Below are positions 11,050 through 20,925 of a stretch of DNA of 64,000 bases, piece by piece. This stretch comes from Liolophura sinensis (Eukaryota; Mollusca; Polyplacophora; Chitonida; Chitonidae). The translations under genes were made by a program, and so were the position numbers. Positions within the stretch are counted from its first letter, which is position 1. Each line of letters begins with the position of its first letter. Location of the stretch: the NCBI RefSeq assembly GCF_032854445.1, contig NC_088296.1, positions 6,191,435 through 6,255,434 on the forward strand, written 5' to 3'. The notes below the pieces were generated by a model. It searched no databases and had not been told where the DNA came from. It worked only from the letters and a program-made list of their open reading frames with translations.

Positions 11050-12122
11050 ACACAACGAACCAATTAGCCAGTCAATCAATTAATCAACCAATTAATAACC
11101 AAATCAACCAGTCAATCTACCAGATAACCAATCAACTAGATAACTAATCTACCAGATAATCAATCAACCAATCAGTCTACCAGATAATCAATCAACTAAT
11201 CAGTCTACCAGATAATCAATCGATCAGATAACTAATCAACCAGATAATCAATCAACTAATCAGTCTACCAGATAATCAATCGACCAGATAACTAATCTAC
11301 CAGATAATCAATCAACCAATCAGTCTACCAGATAATCAATCGACCAGATAACTAATCTACCAGATAATCAATCAACAAATCAGTCTACCAGATAATCAAT
11401 CGACCAGATAACTAATCTACCAGATAATCAATCAACCAATCAGTCTACCAGATAATCAATCAACTAGATAACTAATCTACCAGATAATCAATCAACTAAG
11501 CAGTCTACCAGATAATCAATCAACTAATCAGTCTACCAGATAATCAATCGATCAGATAACTAATCAACCAGATAATCAATCAACTAATCAGTCTACCAGA
11601 TAATCAATCGACCAGATAACTAATCTACCAGATAATCAATCAACCAATCAGTCTACCAGATAATCAATCGACCAGATAACTAATCTACCAGATAATCAAT
11701 CAACAAATCAGTCTACCAGATAATCAATCGACCAGATAACTAATCTACCAGATAATCAATCAACCAATCAGTCTACCAGATAATCAATCGATCAGATAAC
11801 TAATCAACCAGATAATCAATCAACTAAGCAGTCTACCAGATAATCAATCGACCAGATAACTAATCTACCAGATAACCAATCAACCAATCAGTCTACCAGA
11901 TAATCAATCGACCAGATAACTAATCTACCAGATAATCAATCAACCAATCAGTCTACCAGATAATCAATCGACCAGATAACTAATCTACCAGATAATCAAT
12001 CAACCAATCAGTCTACCAGATAATCAATCGACCAGATAACTAATCTACCAGATAATCAATCAACCAATCAATCTACCAGATAATCAATCAATGGATCAAT
12101 CAATAAATCAATTCATCAATTA
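11050..12122. repeat. CAATCAAC satellite with 60-bp and 328-bp order
   Basis: The core words are GATAATCAATCAACCAATCA and GTCTACCA. A 28-bp and a 32-bp subunit alternate to make a 60-bp unit repeated about fifteen times. Marker variants (CGATCAGATAACTAATCAAC, later ATCAACAAATCAG) recur in the same order at an offset of 328 bp (11221 and 11549), so a larger block was duplicated inside the array. The edges decay into simple CAAT repeats. Confidence 0.95.
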
Positions 12123-12394
12123 TCAACATCCTCAAAAGCCCCGGCCCCCCAAAAGTAAATACTAAATGACTCAAAATCTTACATATAAAAGGGAACGTTA
12201 TGTTCACATTTTAGAATACAACGGTTACCCCAATTAGATTATCATTTTTCTTCCGTTATGCTTCTTTCCTAGTAGTGCATTCCCTTTATTTGCCTAGTTC
12301 CTGGAAAAAGTCTCCAAATTAATTCTGCAAAAGGCTTCCTAACATTCACAGGTGCTTTAAACCTGAAAGTTCACATGACTCTATGCGTCGGAAC

Positions 12395-12890
12395 AGACGT
12401 TCGTATATCAGCAGTCAACCGAGATGTATGTTCTAGGGCAGTACTCGCGAGGCAATTTTTGTCTGGTTTTAGTTGGTTTTGGTTGATGACGTAGTTATGA
12501 CGTCACTTTTAAAATGGACAGAACATCCGTCGACAGTCATCGATCTTGTCCGGGTTTAGCAGCTCACAGAATCCACACAACTGCAATAACGTTGGGTTAT
12601 AAGGACGCCAGTACCAGAACGGACGTTCTTGGACTGAAAACGAAAATCAAATATACATTTGTTATTTAAATCAGATATCTAGATAGCCATAGTGAATGTA
12701 TATGTCGAAACAGATTCGTATACCAGCCGTCAACCAGTAAAGACGTTCCAGGTCAATAATCGCAAGGCCAGTTCCCAAAAACGGCGTATAACACAAACCA
12801 CCAAAGAACTAAGAAATTATATAAAGTACGAAAATAGGACAGAATCATATCCAAAGTGGCGATCTCATTCAACACGATGAATATAAAGAT
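12395..12890 (+). repeat. Family E dispersed repeat
   Basis: The best part is 12705-12850 (CGTATACCAGCCGTCAACCA, GACGTTCCAGGTCAATAATC, CGCAAGGCCAGTTCCC, CACCAAAGAACTAAGAAA). A poorer match to its start is at 12395-12460. Matching stretches occur at 31065-31235, 32880-33130 (minus), 43030-43250 and 63000-63085. The 62-residue frame at 12692-12880 is repeat sequence. Confidence 0.75.
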
Positions 12891-13309
12891 TCTAGACGCT
12901 CTATACATATTTACTTACTTAGGAGAATTAGCCTCAATAGCGTTTTACTCGTGTTTGTGAGGCATAAACAAAATAAGTGTTCTTTAAGAAATAGCGCTTG
13001 ATCAAAACCATTGAACGGAGATACAATGAGCTCGTGCCGTCCTAACCGGGAGTATGAGGGCTTAACAAAATACTAGAGTCCTATGCGTACTAAGTTAAAA
13101 CACATTACAATTTCATATAAATTCTGCTTTGTACATAAAGTTATAATCTCAAAGAAAACATTTTCGTTGTAGGTTTCAACATATTATAACCCAATAGGTA
13201 AGTTTCGAGTTCACCCTCTTTTATCTCTGAAGGTAAAAAGAGTCTTGCGGTACCACGCGCCCCATCAGAAATGTTAGACAACTATTTTTGTTTACATTTA
13301 CTGTTGGTG

Positions 13310-13700
13310 GACAAATCATCCCCGAGGCTAAATGAATATTAAATGTGATGACAGTACAGCATTTTTAGTAGTTCTAGACCAGTGGTGTCTCATATACTGC
13401 AGTTTATATCACTGCATATTTTTACCTGATTCTGGTTAACCCATGTTGCAAGAGTGATTGTAATTTGCTACCTATTTATGCATTTACACGCACAGTTCAC
13501 ACAAAACTCTGAGGTAAATTAACAAGAGGCCGTATTTCACCGATTACGTGTAACCATTTGCCAGCTGTCACGCTGTCGTCTCCTCTCTGGTTTTACTCCC
13601 TATGTTGTACAAGAGGGCCTATTTCACGGGTTACGTGTAACTATTTGCCAGCTGTCACGCCGTCGTCTCTGCTCTGGTTTTACTCTCTGTTATAAGGTTT
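13310..13700 (+). repeat. Family D repeat with duplicated 3' part
   Basis: Family D is a non-coding repeat of about 400-450 bp. Landmarks in order: CCCCGAGGC, AATACAGCATTTT, TTCTAGACCAGTGACGTC, TTACCTAATTCTGCTTAA, CAGTTAGAATAAAACCCT, TTGACAAGAGGCCGTATTTC, CAGCTGTCACACTGTCGTC, CTGGTTTTACTCTCT. In this copy the last 86 bp or so (AAGAGGCC... to the TCTCTG/TTTTACTC part) are present twice, at about 13541 and 13611. Confidence 0.85.
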
Positions 13701-14757
13701 TATACCGCTTGTGCAGACCAATGATAGTGCAATCCCTGTTGTTTTTTTATAAGCGCATACCACATGTTTCACCCAGGGGAGATTCTGTAATGTCATGATA
13801 TACTCGTGAGCTCGAGCTCATTCTCGCTATTCCAGATGTCATCATTTCAAATCATGTTCATGTGACACCTTTCGACCAATGACATGCAAGGATTCAGGTC
13901 ACATGACCACAAAAAAATGGATTTTAAAACAAAACATGTGATTGATGATCTGTGCTGAGAAACTTTATTGGATGGTCTAGGTAAGATTTTAATCCGTAAC
14001 TTGGTCAAACTGCAGTATTTAATTCATCAAAAGAGATCACCTGCAGCAGGTGATCGGTGTGGAACACTTAAACAAAACTTGCTCTATTCCAGACGTTCCC
14101 AAGCTCTACCGCTTTACAACCCATTTATTCAAATGCCCAAGTGATTTTCTCATATCCGTGAACAGAAGTTTATTTTTATGTCCCACTTCAACATAATAAA
14201 AAAAACCCACAAAAATACTGTACATCTGGGCATTAGATGTTTGTTGGACAGTTTAACCTGTCACTTTAAAAAAACACTTCACATTCCAATGTCTGATCAA
14301 ACATATGCCCACCGAAATCACCTTTTCTCTCAAATAATGGAGATTGTCAGTGCTTGTGTATGCTTGCGAGACGAACTTCTTGATACATTCGATTTAAGCA
14401 ACTAAGGCTTTGTGTACTTCTGATTTTAATATCAAGAAACAGATTGCTATTTTCATTTTCATGCAGTATTTCTGGCATCCTCTTGTAGTTTTCCACTGGT
14501 GCTAACTCATTAAACGGTTGTCGAAAACGCTCATTTTCTCAACTGTGTTTTAATTAACTGTTGAAGACATAACGATTAAGGATAAAAATACGTTATGGGA
14601 AACATGACGGCCAAACCTGTCTCCCAATTTTTTGTCAATGACTCTTTTGATCTTTATTCATCATTGTAAAAATATACTTTCAGGATGTAAACTGTAGGAA
14701 TGTGTGTTAGTGCAGATGTATGTGTCCCACGAGTTTCAGAAGGATGACCCAGTACCG
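13701..14757. other. No supported gene
   Basis: No recognisable element. The frame at 14178-14405 (75 residues) has no motif, signal peptide or splice context. Confidence 0.4.
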
Positions 14758-14779
14758 CTATAATTGTAGGCCAGTGACG

Positions 14780-14790
14780 TCTAATATCTT
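14780..14790 (+). repeat. Target-site duplication, left
   Basis: TCTAATATCTT, an exact 11-bp match to 15066-15076 on the other side of the SINE. Confidence 0.95.
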
Positions 14791-15065
14791 GCGGGGCCTC
14801 TCTGACTCAGTTAATTAGCGCGCTAGCGCAGAGTTATGACACAGGAGCCTCTCACCAATGCGGTCGCTGTGAGTTCACGTCCAGGTCATGCTGGCTTCCT
14901 CTCCGACCGTACATTGGAAAGTCTGCCAGCAACCGTTCGACGGCGTCCAGCAGAAGGTCGTGGGTTTCCACCGGGCTCTGTCCGGTTTCCTCCCACCATA
15001 ATGCTGGCCGCCGTCGTATATGTGAAATATTCTTAACGGCGTAAAACACCAATTAAATAAATAAA
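14791..15065 (+). mobile_element. SINE-A, full length with 11-bp TSD
   Basis: The tRNA-like head (GGGGCCTCTCTGACTCAGTT) contains an A-box-like stretch, and GTGAGTTCACGTCC is B-box-like, as needed for internal Pol III transcription. The link, central domain (TTTCCTCCCACCATAATG) and tail (GTAAAACACCAATTAAATAA) follow. Perfect TCTAATATCTT duplications flank it, the mark of target-primed insertion. It lies inside a family D copy, splitting it at CCAGTGACGTCTAATA, so it is younger than that copy. Confidence 0.95.
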
Positions 15066-15290
15066 TCTAATATCTTCCAACAAACACCAATACATACTTT
15101 TTACCTAATTGGGCTTAATCTATGTCAATAGGGCCATGTACTTTGCTACTGTTTAAGCACTTGCATGAACATTTAGAATAAAACCCTAAGGTAAATTGAC
15201 AAGAGACCGTATTTTACCTGTAACGATTGACTATTTGACAACTATCAAACTTTCGTTGTTGCTCTGGTTTTACTCTCCATGATGTAATTT
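15066..15290 (+). repeat. Family D copy, right part after SINE
   Basis: Continues family D from the duplication TCTAATATCTT through TTACCTAATTGGGC, TTAGAATAAAACCCTAAG, TTGACAAGAGACCGTATTTT and GCTCTGGTTTTACTCTCC. The left part ends at about 14779. Confidence 0.85.
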
Positions 15291-15293
15291 GTG

Positions 15294-15332
15294 TAAGCCA
15301 GCATCAGACTTGAACTCACAGCGAGGCCAAAT
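15294..15332 (-). mobile_element. SINE-A fragment
   Basis: About 35 bp of the link/B-box part (GCCAGCATCAGACTTGAACT) remain, on the minus strand. Confidence 0.5.
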
Positions 15333-15537
15333 ATTAATCACGGCTATGCCCCTGAAGGCCGTAGGCTGTGGTAACCACATAGGTCCTTGCAGTGTTTTGA
15401 TCACTGAGAACCGTATATTGTGGTGGAGTGATCGTGATTTAAGTGCAGCAGTCCTGTTTATATTAAGTATATAATTTAACTTACATGCACTTACATGTAG
15501 GATTCCTGTGGTTTACCGTATTTAAAAGTAGTTCTCG

Positions 15538-16575
15538 GTACTCTGTGGTTACCACAGTCTACGGCAATCAGGGGCTACTACAGTTCACGGCTCCGTGTAG
15601 CTACCATAGTCTACGGCACTCAGGAACTACCACGGTTCACGGTACCCTGTGGTCACCACAGTCCAAGGTTCACAGGGGCTATCACAGTTTACTGCACTTT
15701 GTGGTTACCACGATCTAAGCCACTCAGGGGCTACCATAGTTCACGGTACTCTGTGGTTACCACAGTCTACGGCACTCAGGGGCTACCATGGTTCACGGTA
15801 CTCTTTGGTTATCGCAGTCCACGGCATCCTGTGGTTACCACAGTCGACGGTGCTCTGTGGTTACGACAGTGTACGGCACTCAGGGGCTACCACAGTTCAC
15901 GGTACTCTGTGGTTATCGCACCCCACGGCATTCTGTGGTTACCACAGTCGACGGTGCTCTGTGGTTACCACAATACACGGTACTCTAAGGTTACTACAGT
16001 CCATTGTATTATGTGGTTACTACAGTCTACGGCACTCAGGGGTTACCACAGCCGACGTTACTCTTTGGCAACCACAGCCTACAGTACTTTCAGGTTACCA
16101 CAGCCTACAGTATTCTGTGGTTACCAGAGTGCACGAATCTCTCTGGTTACCACTGTCTACGGTACTATGAGGTTACTACATTCCACGATACTCTGTGGTT
16201 ACCGCAGTCCACGGTACTCTGTGGTTACTACAGTCCACGATACTCCAAGGATACCACACTGTACGCTACACACAATTACCACAGCCCTCGATACTCTCTG
16301 GTAACCAGTGTCTACGGTACTCTGGGGTTACAAGTCCACAATTCTTCCTGGTTACCACAGTCCACGATTCTCTCTGCTTACTACAGGCTACGGTACTCTG
16401 GCGATACAACAGTCCGAGGTACTCTGGGGTTACCACAGTTTACGGTGGCCTGCTTTTACCACAGTTAATGGTAGTCTAAAGTTAGGACAATCCATGGTAC
16501 TCTGGGGTTACCACTTTCCACAGTATTCTGTGATTACCTCAGTACTCAATACTTTACAGTTACCACAAAGAACCG
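15538..16575. repeat. 26-bp minisatellite with inverted TGTGGT motifs
   Basis: About forty units of the type CTGTGGTTACCACAG + TCTACGGCACT, often alternating with CAGGGGCTACCACAG + TTCACGGTACT to form a 52-bp dimer. Five units contain a perfect palindrome with 7-bp arms (CTGTGGT-N-ACCACAG). Since 26 is not a multiple of three and the unit has few stops, open frames of up to 201 residues drift through it in all three forward frames; these are artefacts. Confidence 0.95.
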
Positions 16576-16739
16576 TGTCGTGTGGCAGCCGCACTACACT
16601 GGGCAGGACCTTATACATGTATATTTTTTTCTCTTCATGGAGTGCGTATACCGCTATAGATGATTGCTATAAGAAAACCCATGTCAACACATCACAAAGA
16701 GACACAATAATGAAATAAAAATACTTAAAGATCGTGTTA

Positions 16740-16893
16740 ATCTCACATGGGTCTGCAGCAACCTGCGGATGGTCGTGGGTTTTCCCGGGCTCTGCCCGAT
16801 TTCCTCCTACCATAATGCTGGCCGCCGTTGTATAAGTGAAATATTCCTGAGTACGGCGTAAAACACCAATCAAATAAATAAATAAATAATCAC
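16740..16893 (+). mobile_element. SINE-A partial copy
   Basis: Plus-strand link (TCTGCAGCAACCTGCGGATG), central domain and tail (GGCGTAAAACACCAATC) with an (AAAT)n end; 5'-truncated. Confidence 0.9.
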
Positions 16894-17434
16894 ACATGCC
16901 CCTCGTGAACGACGACGAGATTCACACGTATTAAACTGGAAGACGGTACTTTAAATTATTAACGGATATATTCAGTCGACAATCGAGTCTCTGTTGTACG
17001 ATAAATAGCGACACATTTATAATTAGTCCGTATCCTTTTCCCTGCGTCATCCAATAAAAGGTAGGCCCTGCCATTTGACTGTGTAGAAATAGACTCTCTG
17101 CGTATCATGTCACAGAGCCTTTGATGTCAGCTATAGTGCAGCGTGCAACGTTTTTACTGCATGTAATATATCACGCACGGAAGGTATTTCGTGTTGTGTG
17201 GAAAGATGTCACCGTGACCCGCATACAAAGAAACGACAGATATGTAGGAAGTTCGTTCAAAGACACACTCACACAATATATAAACAATACAAAAGACTAC
17301 ATAGCGATTTCTTGTAATTTGATTTTCAGAATAACCTGAAAAATACAAATTTTGTTGACGCCCATACGGTTTGGGCGTAAATCAGTCCCATGGAGGAGCT
17401 GACACACGCCAACATCCCAAACACCAACCAACAG

Positions 17435-17705
17435 CATAGAGAGTAAAACCAGAACATCGACGACAGTGTAATAGTTGGTAAATGGTCACACGTAGCCCGT
17501 GAAACATGGGTTCTTGTCAATTTACCTTAGTTACGGTTTTATTCAAACTGTTTATTTAAAACCCTGAAATAGTAGTAAATTACAGGCCCCATAGCATCAT
17601 GGCATAAGCAGATAGGCGACAAAATGCGGTTAAAATGTTAATTGCAATTTATTACACATCGCCCGTCTAGAATTACTCGAACTGCGGTGTTGTTATCACC
17701 TTAAA
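17435..17705 (-). repeat. Family D copy, minus strand
   Basis: Reverse complement of D: AGAGAGTAAAACCAGAACA, GGTCACACGTAGCCC, TTGTCAATTTACCTTAG, then a diverged part with GTCTAGAATTACTCGAAC. The 64-residue frame at 17326-17520 (minus) is largely D sequence. Confidence 0.75.
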
Positions 17706-18300
17706 ACAATGCAAAAAGTCATAATCAATTACATAAACAAGCACAAATCATGAACTGTCAATTGTGCGTTTTAAAAAGGTGCATCCTGTACGTACCATGT
17801 CGTGTAGTATTTATAGGTCGCGCGGACGAAAATAAGTCTACAGAATCCTGATCGGCATGTATACTGGTTATTTGTCACAAAGACCGTCTGTGTTTTTGTG
17901 CAAGCTGCTGCCTGACTATAATGACATTTCATGCACAGGTCACTCAAATATGATATACAATCTGTACATGTATCTCCTTCATATTTTAATGACGGCAGTG
18001 TAGTTTTAGTAGCAAATACTCTGTGCTTTAACTGTTACATTTTATCTCGTGGTCGCATTTTCTCCAAAAGTTCCCAAAAATAAGACCTCAAAAAAAAAAA
18101 AAAAAACTACAAGTTACTTCAGTAATGAGTAAGTTTTCAGCTTATTTCTAAATACTTTTCAATATCTAACAAACGCCATTGCAGTTGGCTTATCATGTGC
18201 TATTTGCAATGCATGACGGGAAAAAGGATGACATTGTTTGAGTTTTTTGTAAACTCCAGCAAGTCATTCATTTCTTGCTATAGACAAAGGAGGTATCATC
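17706..18300. other. No recognisable feature
   Basis: AT-rich sequence with an A17 tract near 18091. No supported gene. Confidence 0.45.
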
Positions 18301-18548
18301 ATCATATTACTATCATCATTAATATTACAATATCATATTTAATAATGGTGGCGTACGTGGGAAGGTCTTGCAGCAACCTGCGGATGGTCGTGGGTTTCCC
18401 CAGGGTTGCGCATGGTTTCCACCCACCATAATGTTCGCCCCCATGGTATAAGTGAAATATTCTTGAGTACGGCGTAAAACACCAATCATATAAATACATA
18501 AATCATATTAGTATCATTATTAATATTACAATATCATATTTAATAATG
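18301..18548 (+). mobile_element. SINE-A fragment between 47-bp direct repeats
   Basis: The SINE-A part (18348-18501) has the link (ACGTGGGAAGGTCTTGC), central domain and tail but no head. It is flanked by direct repeats 18301-18347 and 18502-18548, which match at 45 of 47 positions (ATCATATTA.TATCAT.ATTAATATTAC and on). That is much longer than the usual SINE duplication of 8-15 bp seen elsewhere here. Confidence 0.9.
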
Positions 18549-18808
18549 ATGACATAGATATTAAACCGGTTTCCTCTAAAGCAAAACACAAAAATATTTT
18601 ACTCATATATTAGCCAAAACTAGCCAAAAACTCACGTGCTTATTAACGTTGACGTGGGTCCGGTCAACACGTATCATTTGTTTATCTCGAAATTTATCAA
18701 GATTACTGTATTTTAAAATATTAAAAGTAATGAAGTCACACAGCGGATTGAACGATTTCTCAGAATTGTTATTGTTATTACATATTTCCTATATTTTTCT
18801 TGACTTAC

Positions 18809-18899
18809 TCATTTCTGGGCGATCGGCATTCACTGGTTGTGACATTAGTGTTAACAACATCAACACACTTGTTATAAGGAAGGCCGGGTAGGATGACAT
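18809..18899 (-). CDS. Signal-peptide first exon, paralogue 2
   Basis: ATG at 18899 opens 30 codons plus one base and ends at a strong 5' splice site (GTAAGTC). The product begins MSSYPAFLITS, has a hydrophobic core (residues 7-19) and a likely signal-peptidase site after QPVNA (residue 25), leaving D-R-P-E-M before the intron. The exon at 25232-25328 has the same plan: a QP-x-x-(x-x)-A-D-x-P-E-M end and a phase-1 GTAAG donor. The two are therefore probably paralogous first exons of small secreted proteins. A TATAAATA box lies 62 bp upstream. The next exon is not established. A phase-compatible acceptor at 17336 opens a 60-codon frame (17335-17154, minus) with four cysteines, but it does not resemble the other gene's second exon, so this copy may be a decayed or diverged relative. 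Function unknown. Confidence 0.55.
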
Positions 18900-18953
18900 C
18901 TTGCTGCACGATTGAATGCTAAAACAGTTCAAAATAGGTTTGGGAAATGTCTT

Positions 18954-18961
18954 TATTTATA
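18954..18961 (-). promoter_or_regulatory. TATA box for the 18.9-kb signal exon
   Basis: TATAAATA on the minus strand (GGCTATAAATAAAG in context), 62 bp before the ATG at 18899. The usual spacing would start transcription near 18930 and leave a short leader of about 30 bases. Confidence 0.5.
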
Positions 18962-19179
18962 GCCGATCCAGAGTTGTCATAGCAACGATTTGAATTGTTT
19001 TTTTAATGACCACTATATCCTCGATCTACAAAACCCTGATGTTGTGTTTTTTAATTTATAACCATAGCCTATTTTGTTTTGGATCAACTGAAGATATAGG
19101 TCTATATGTAGCGAGACTTTGACCAAACGACAGTAATTTCCTTTGTCCATAATTTTCTTTTTGTCGCGGATACAATTGC

Positions 19180-19297
19180 ATTGTCAACCTGTCGAGGGTT
19201 TCCCCATCGCTCTGTCAGGTTTCCTCCCACCATAATGCTGGTCGCAGTCGTATAATTGAAATATTTTCGAGTACGGCGTAAAACATCGATGAAATCA
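19180..19297 (+). mobile_element. SINE-A partial copy
   Basis: Central domain (TTTCCTCCCACCATAATG) and tail (GGCGTAAAACATCGATG) on the plus strand; truncated and diverged. Confidence 0.85.
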
Positions 19298-19454
19298 GTT
19301 TCTGAGTCATGTTCTTAAATCTTCACTTATTTACTATGTGCCGATGTTATGTTAAATTTATCAAAATGTGTGTCAGATAATTTTTCCAGTTAATGTTAAA
19401 AGCAGTTTTTGTACCACTTTGTTTAATCTAGTAATACACGATTTCCATGTTCAC

Positions 19455-19608
19455 ATGAGAAGGTCTTCCAGAAACCTGCATATGGTTGTGTTAGTGTCCC
19501 CACGCTCTGCCCGGTTTCCTCCCACCATAATATTGGCTGCCCTCGTATAAGTGAAATATTCGTGAGTACGGCGTAAAACACCAGTCAGATTAATAATAAA
19601 TATACGTA
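19455..19608 (+). mobile_element. SINE-A partial copy
   Basis: Link (GAGAAGGTCTTCCAG), central domain and tail (GGCGTAAAACACCAGTCAG), plus strand, without a head. The frame at 19368-19550 runs through it. Confidence 0.85.
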
Positions 19609-19880
19609 TTACTCGATATATTTAAAGCATTGTACCCAGTTGGAAGAACTGTAACAGAAACAAATCAATAATTTGGTCTGGAGAGTGCTTAATTGCATTT
19701 CATCTAGATACGATATATACGTCAGTCAAGTCTGTACGCACTTTACGAAGGCCTTAAAATCATACTTTTGATACCTACACCTACATTTTTTTCACCAGAC
19801 TATAATCGAATTTCACAAAAACTGTTCATATGTGTGTTGTACGTCATTAATTATATTTCGTTTTTGTCTTTATAAAACAG

Positions 19881-20140
19881 TCGGCAACAACAATGTGTAT
19901 AATACGTATCCATGGCAACTGCAAAATGTAGAAACCGCTCCAAGCTGTGATCGGACCTCGGGGTCTTGTATAAACAATAAGTACTATATTAGACACAAGA
20001 ATGTGAAAGTCTGTATCTGGTCTCACATATCTCGTCTTGTTTGGCCACTTAACATTTTTCCACGTTTTCACATTTGGCACAGATCAAGGAAACTACAGCT
20101 AAGAGAAAGAAAATACTTTACGGATCTTCATAGCCTCTAA
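19881..20140 (+). CDS. Candidate terminal exon, unrecognised
   Basis: A pyrimidine-rich tract ending TTTATAAAACAG gives a plausible acceptor at 19880. Read in phase 1 it opens 86 codons to a stop at 20138-20140. The first half has protein-like composition (VYNTYPWQLQNVETAPSCDR, then Cys-x16-Cys spacing) with cysteines at S-C-D, S-C-I and V-C-I; the second half is basic. I find no convincing upstream plus-strand exon. This may be a real 3' exon or chance. Confidence 0.2.
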
Positions 20141-20479
20141 CAGCATGATTAATAACAGACATCTGTTCCGTTACACTTTCCTTATTACCTGCTAGCTTTA
20201 TGTCACAGTAGAAAGCTTTCATACGGATAATTTCAGGTATTTATATACAGATTTGTGAAAGTTTAACTTTGTAAGTTACTGGACAGCTCACCTATATAAA
20301 CGTCCGTGTGCCATTTTGCCAGTGCAGAGTCTCTTTTTGTATTAAATTTTAATGCTTTGATCACTGTCATTAAAACAACTGTTCGCTACACTGCCTGTCA
20401 TTCTACTCTCCTATGGAAAAGAAATCAACTACTAAATTACATATTTCCGGGAAAAGCTATCAATCCTACTCTAGTTGAT

Positions 20480-20925
20480 CAATAGATCACACAACCAACC
20501 AATCAATCAATCAATCAATCAATGAATCATTTAATTCATTGATGCATCAAACAGTTGTAAAACCACGCATCATTAGGCCCACAGCGTGGTGAACGAAGCG
20601 TTGAGACAGGGACAAACCGACAAACGATAAATCATAACGGATCCAGTCAGACTCAAATAGTTTAGGCCACGACAATCTAAGGTATACTTAGGAGTTCATA
20701 CTAATCCTCAAACAGGAGGTTATTTGTCCTGCATTTAGTTTTTTTTTATTCGGCAAGAGGTATTTATAACGTTAGTGCTGGGAGTGAACATGAATTTCCT
20801 TGTCCTTGTACAATCAATCAATCAAGCTATTAATCATGCAATCATGCGTTCAACTTTCCAATCAATCATATAATAAACCCATCAATCAACCAACCACCCA
20901 ACCAATCAGTCAATCAAGTAATCAT
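20480..20925. repeat. CAAT-type simple repeats, two clusters
   Basis: (CAAT)n-rich stretches at 20488-20545 and 20810-20925 (AACCAATCAATCAATC; CAACCAACCACCCAACC) resemble the edges of the satellite at 11-12 kb. They are separated by unremarkable sequence. Confidence 0.8.

Noticed and set aside
11050-12122. CRISPR-like array
   Set aside because: Repeats are contiguous variants of one simple unit without unique spacers, in a eukaryotic sequence with many other satellites.
15649-16718. Open frames of 94-201 residues in all forward frames
   Set aside because: They arise from the 26-bp array, whose length makes the frame drift through the unit; composition is that of the repeat.
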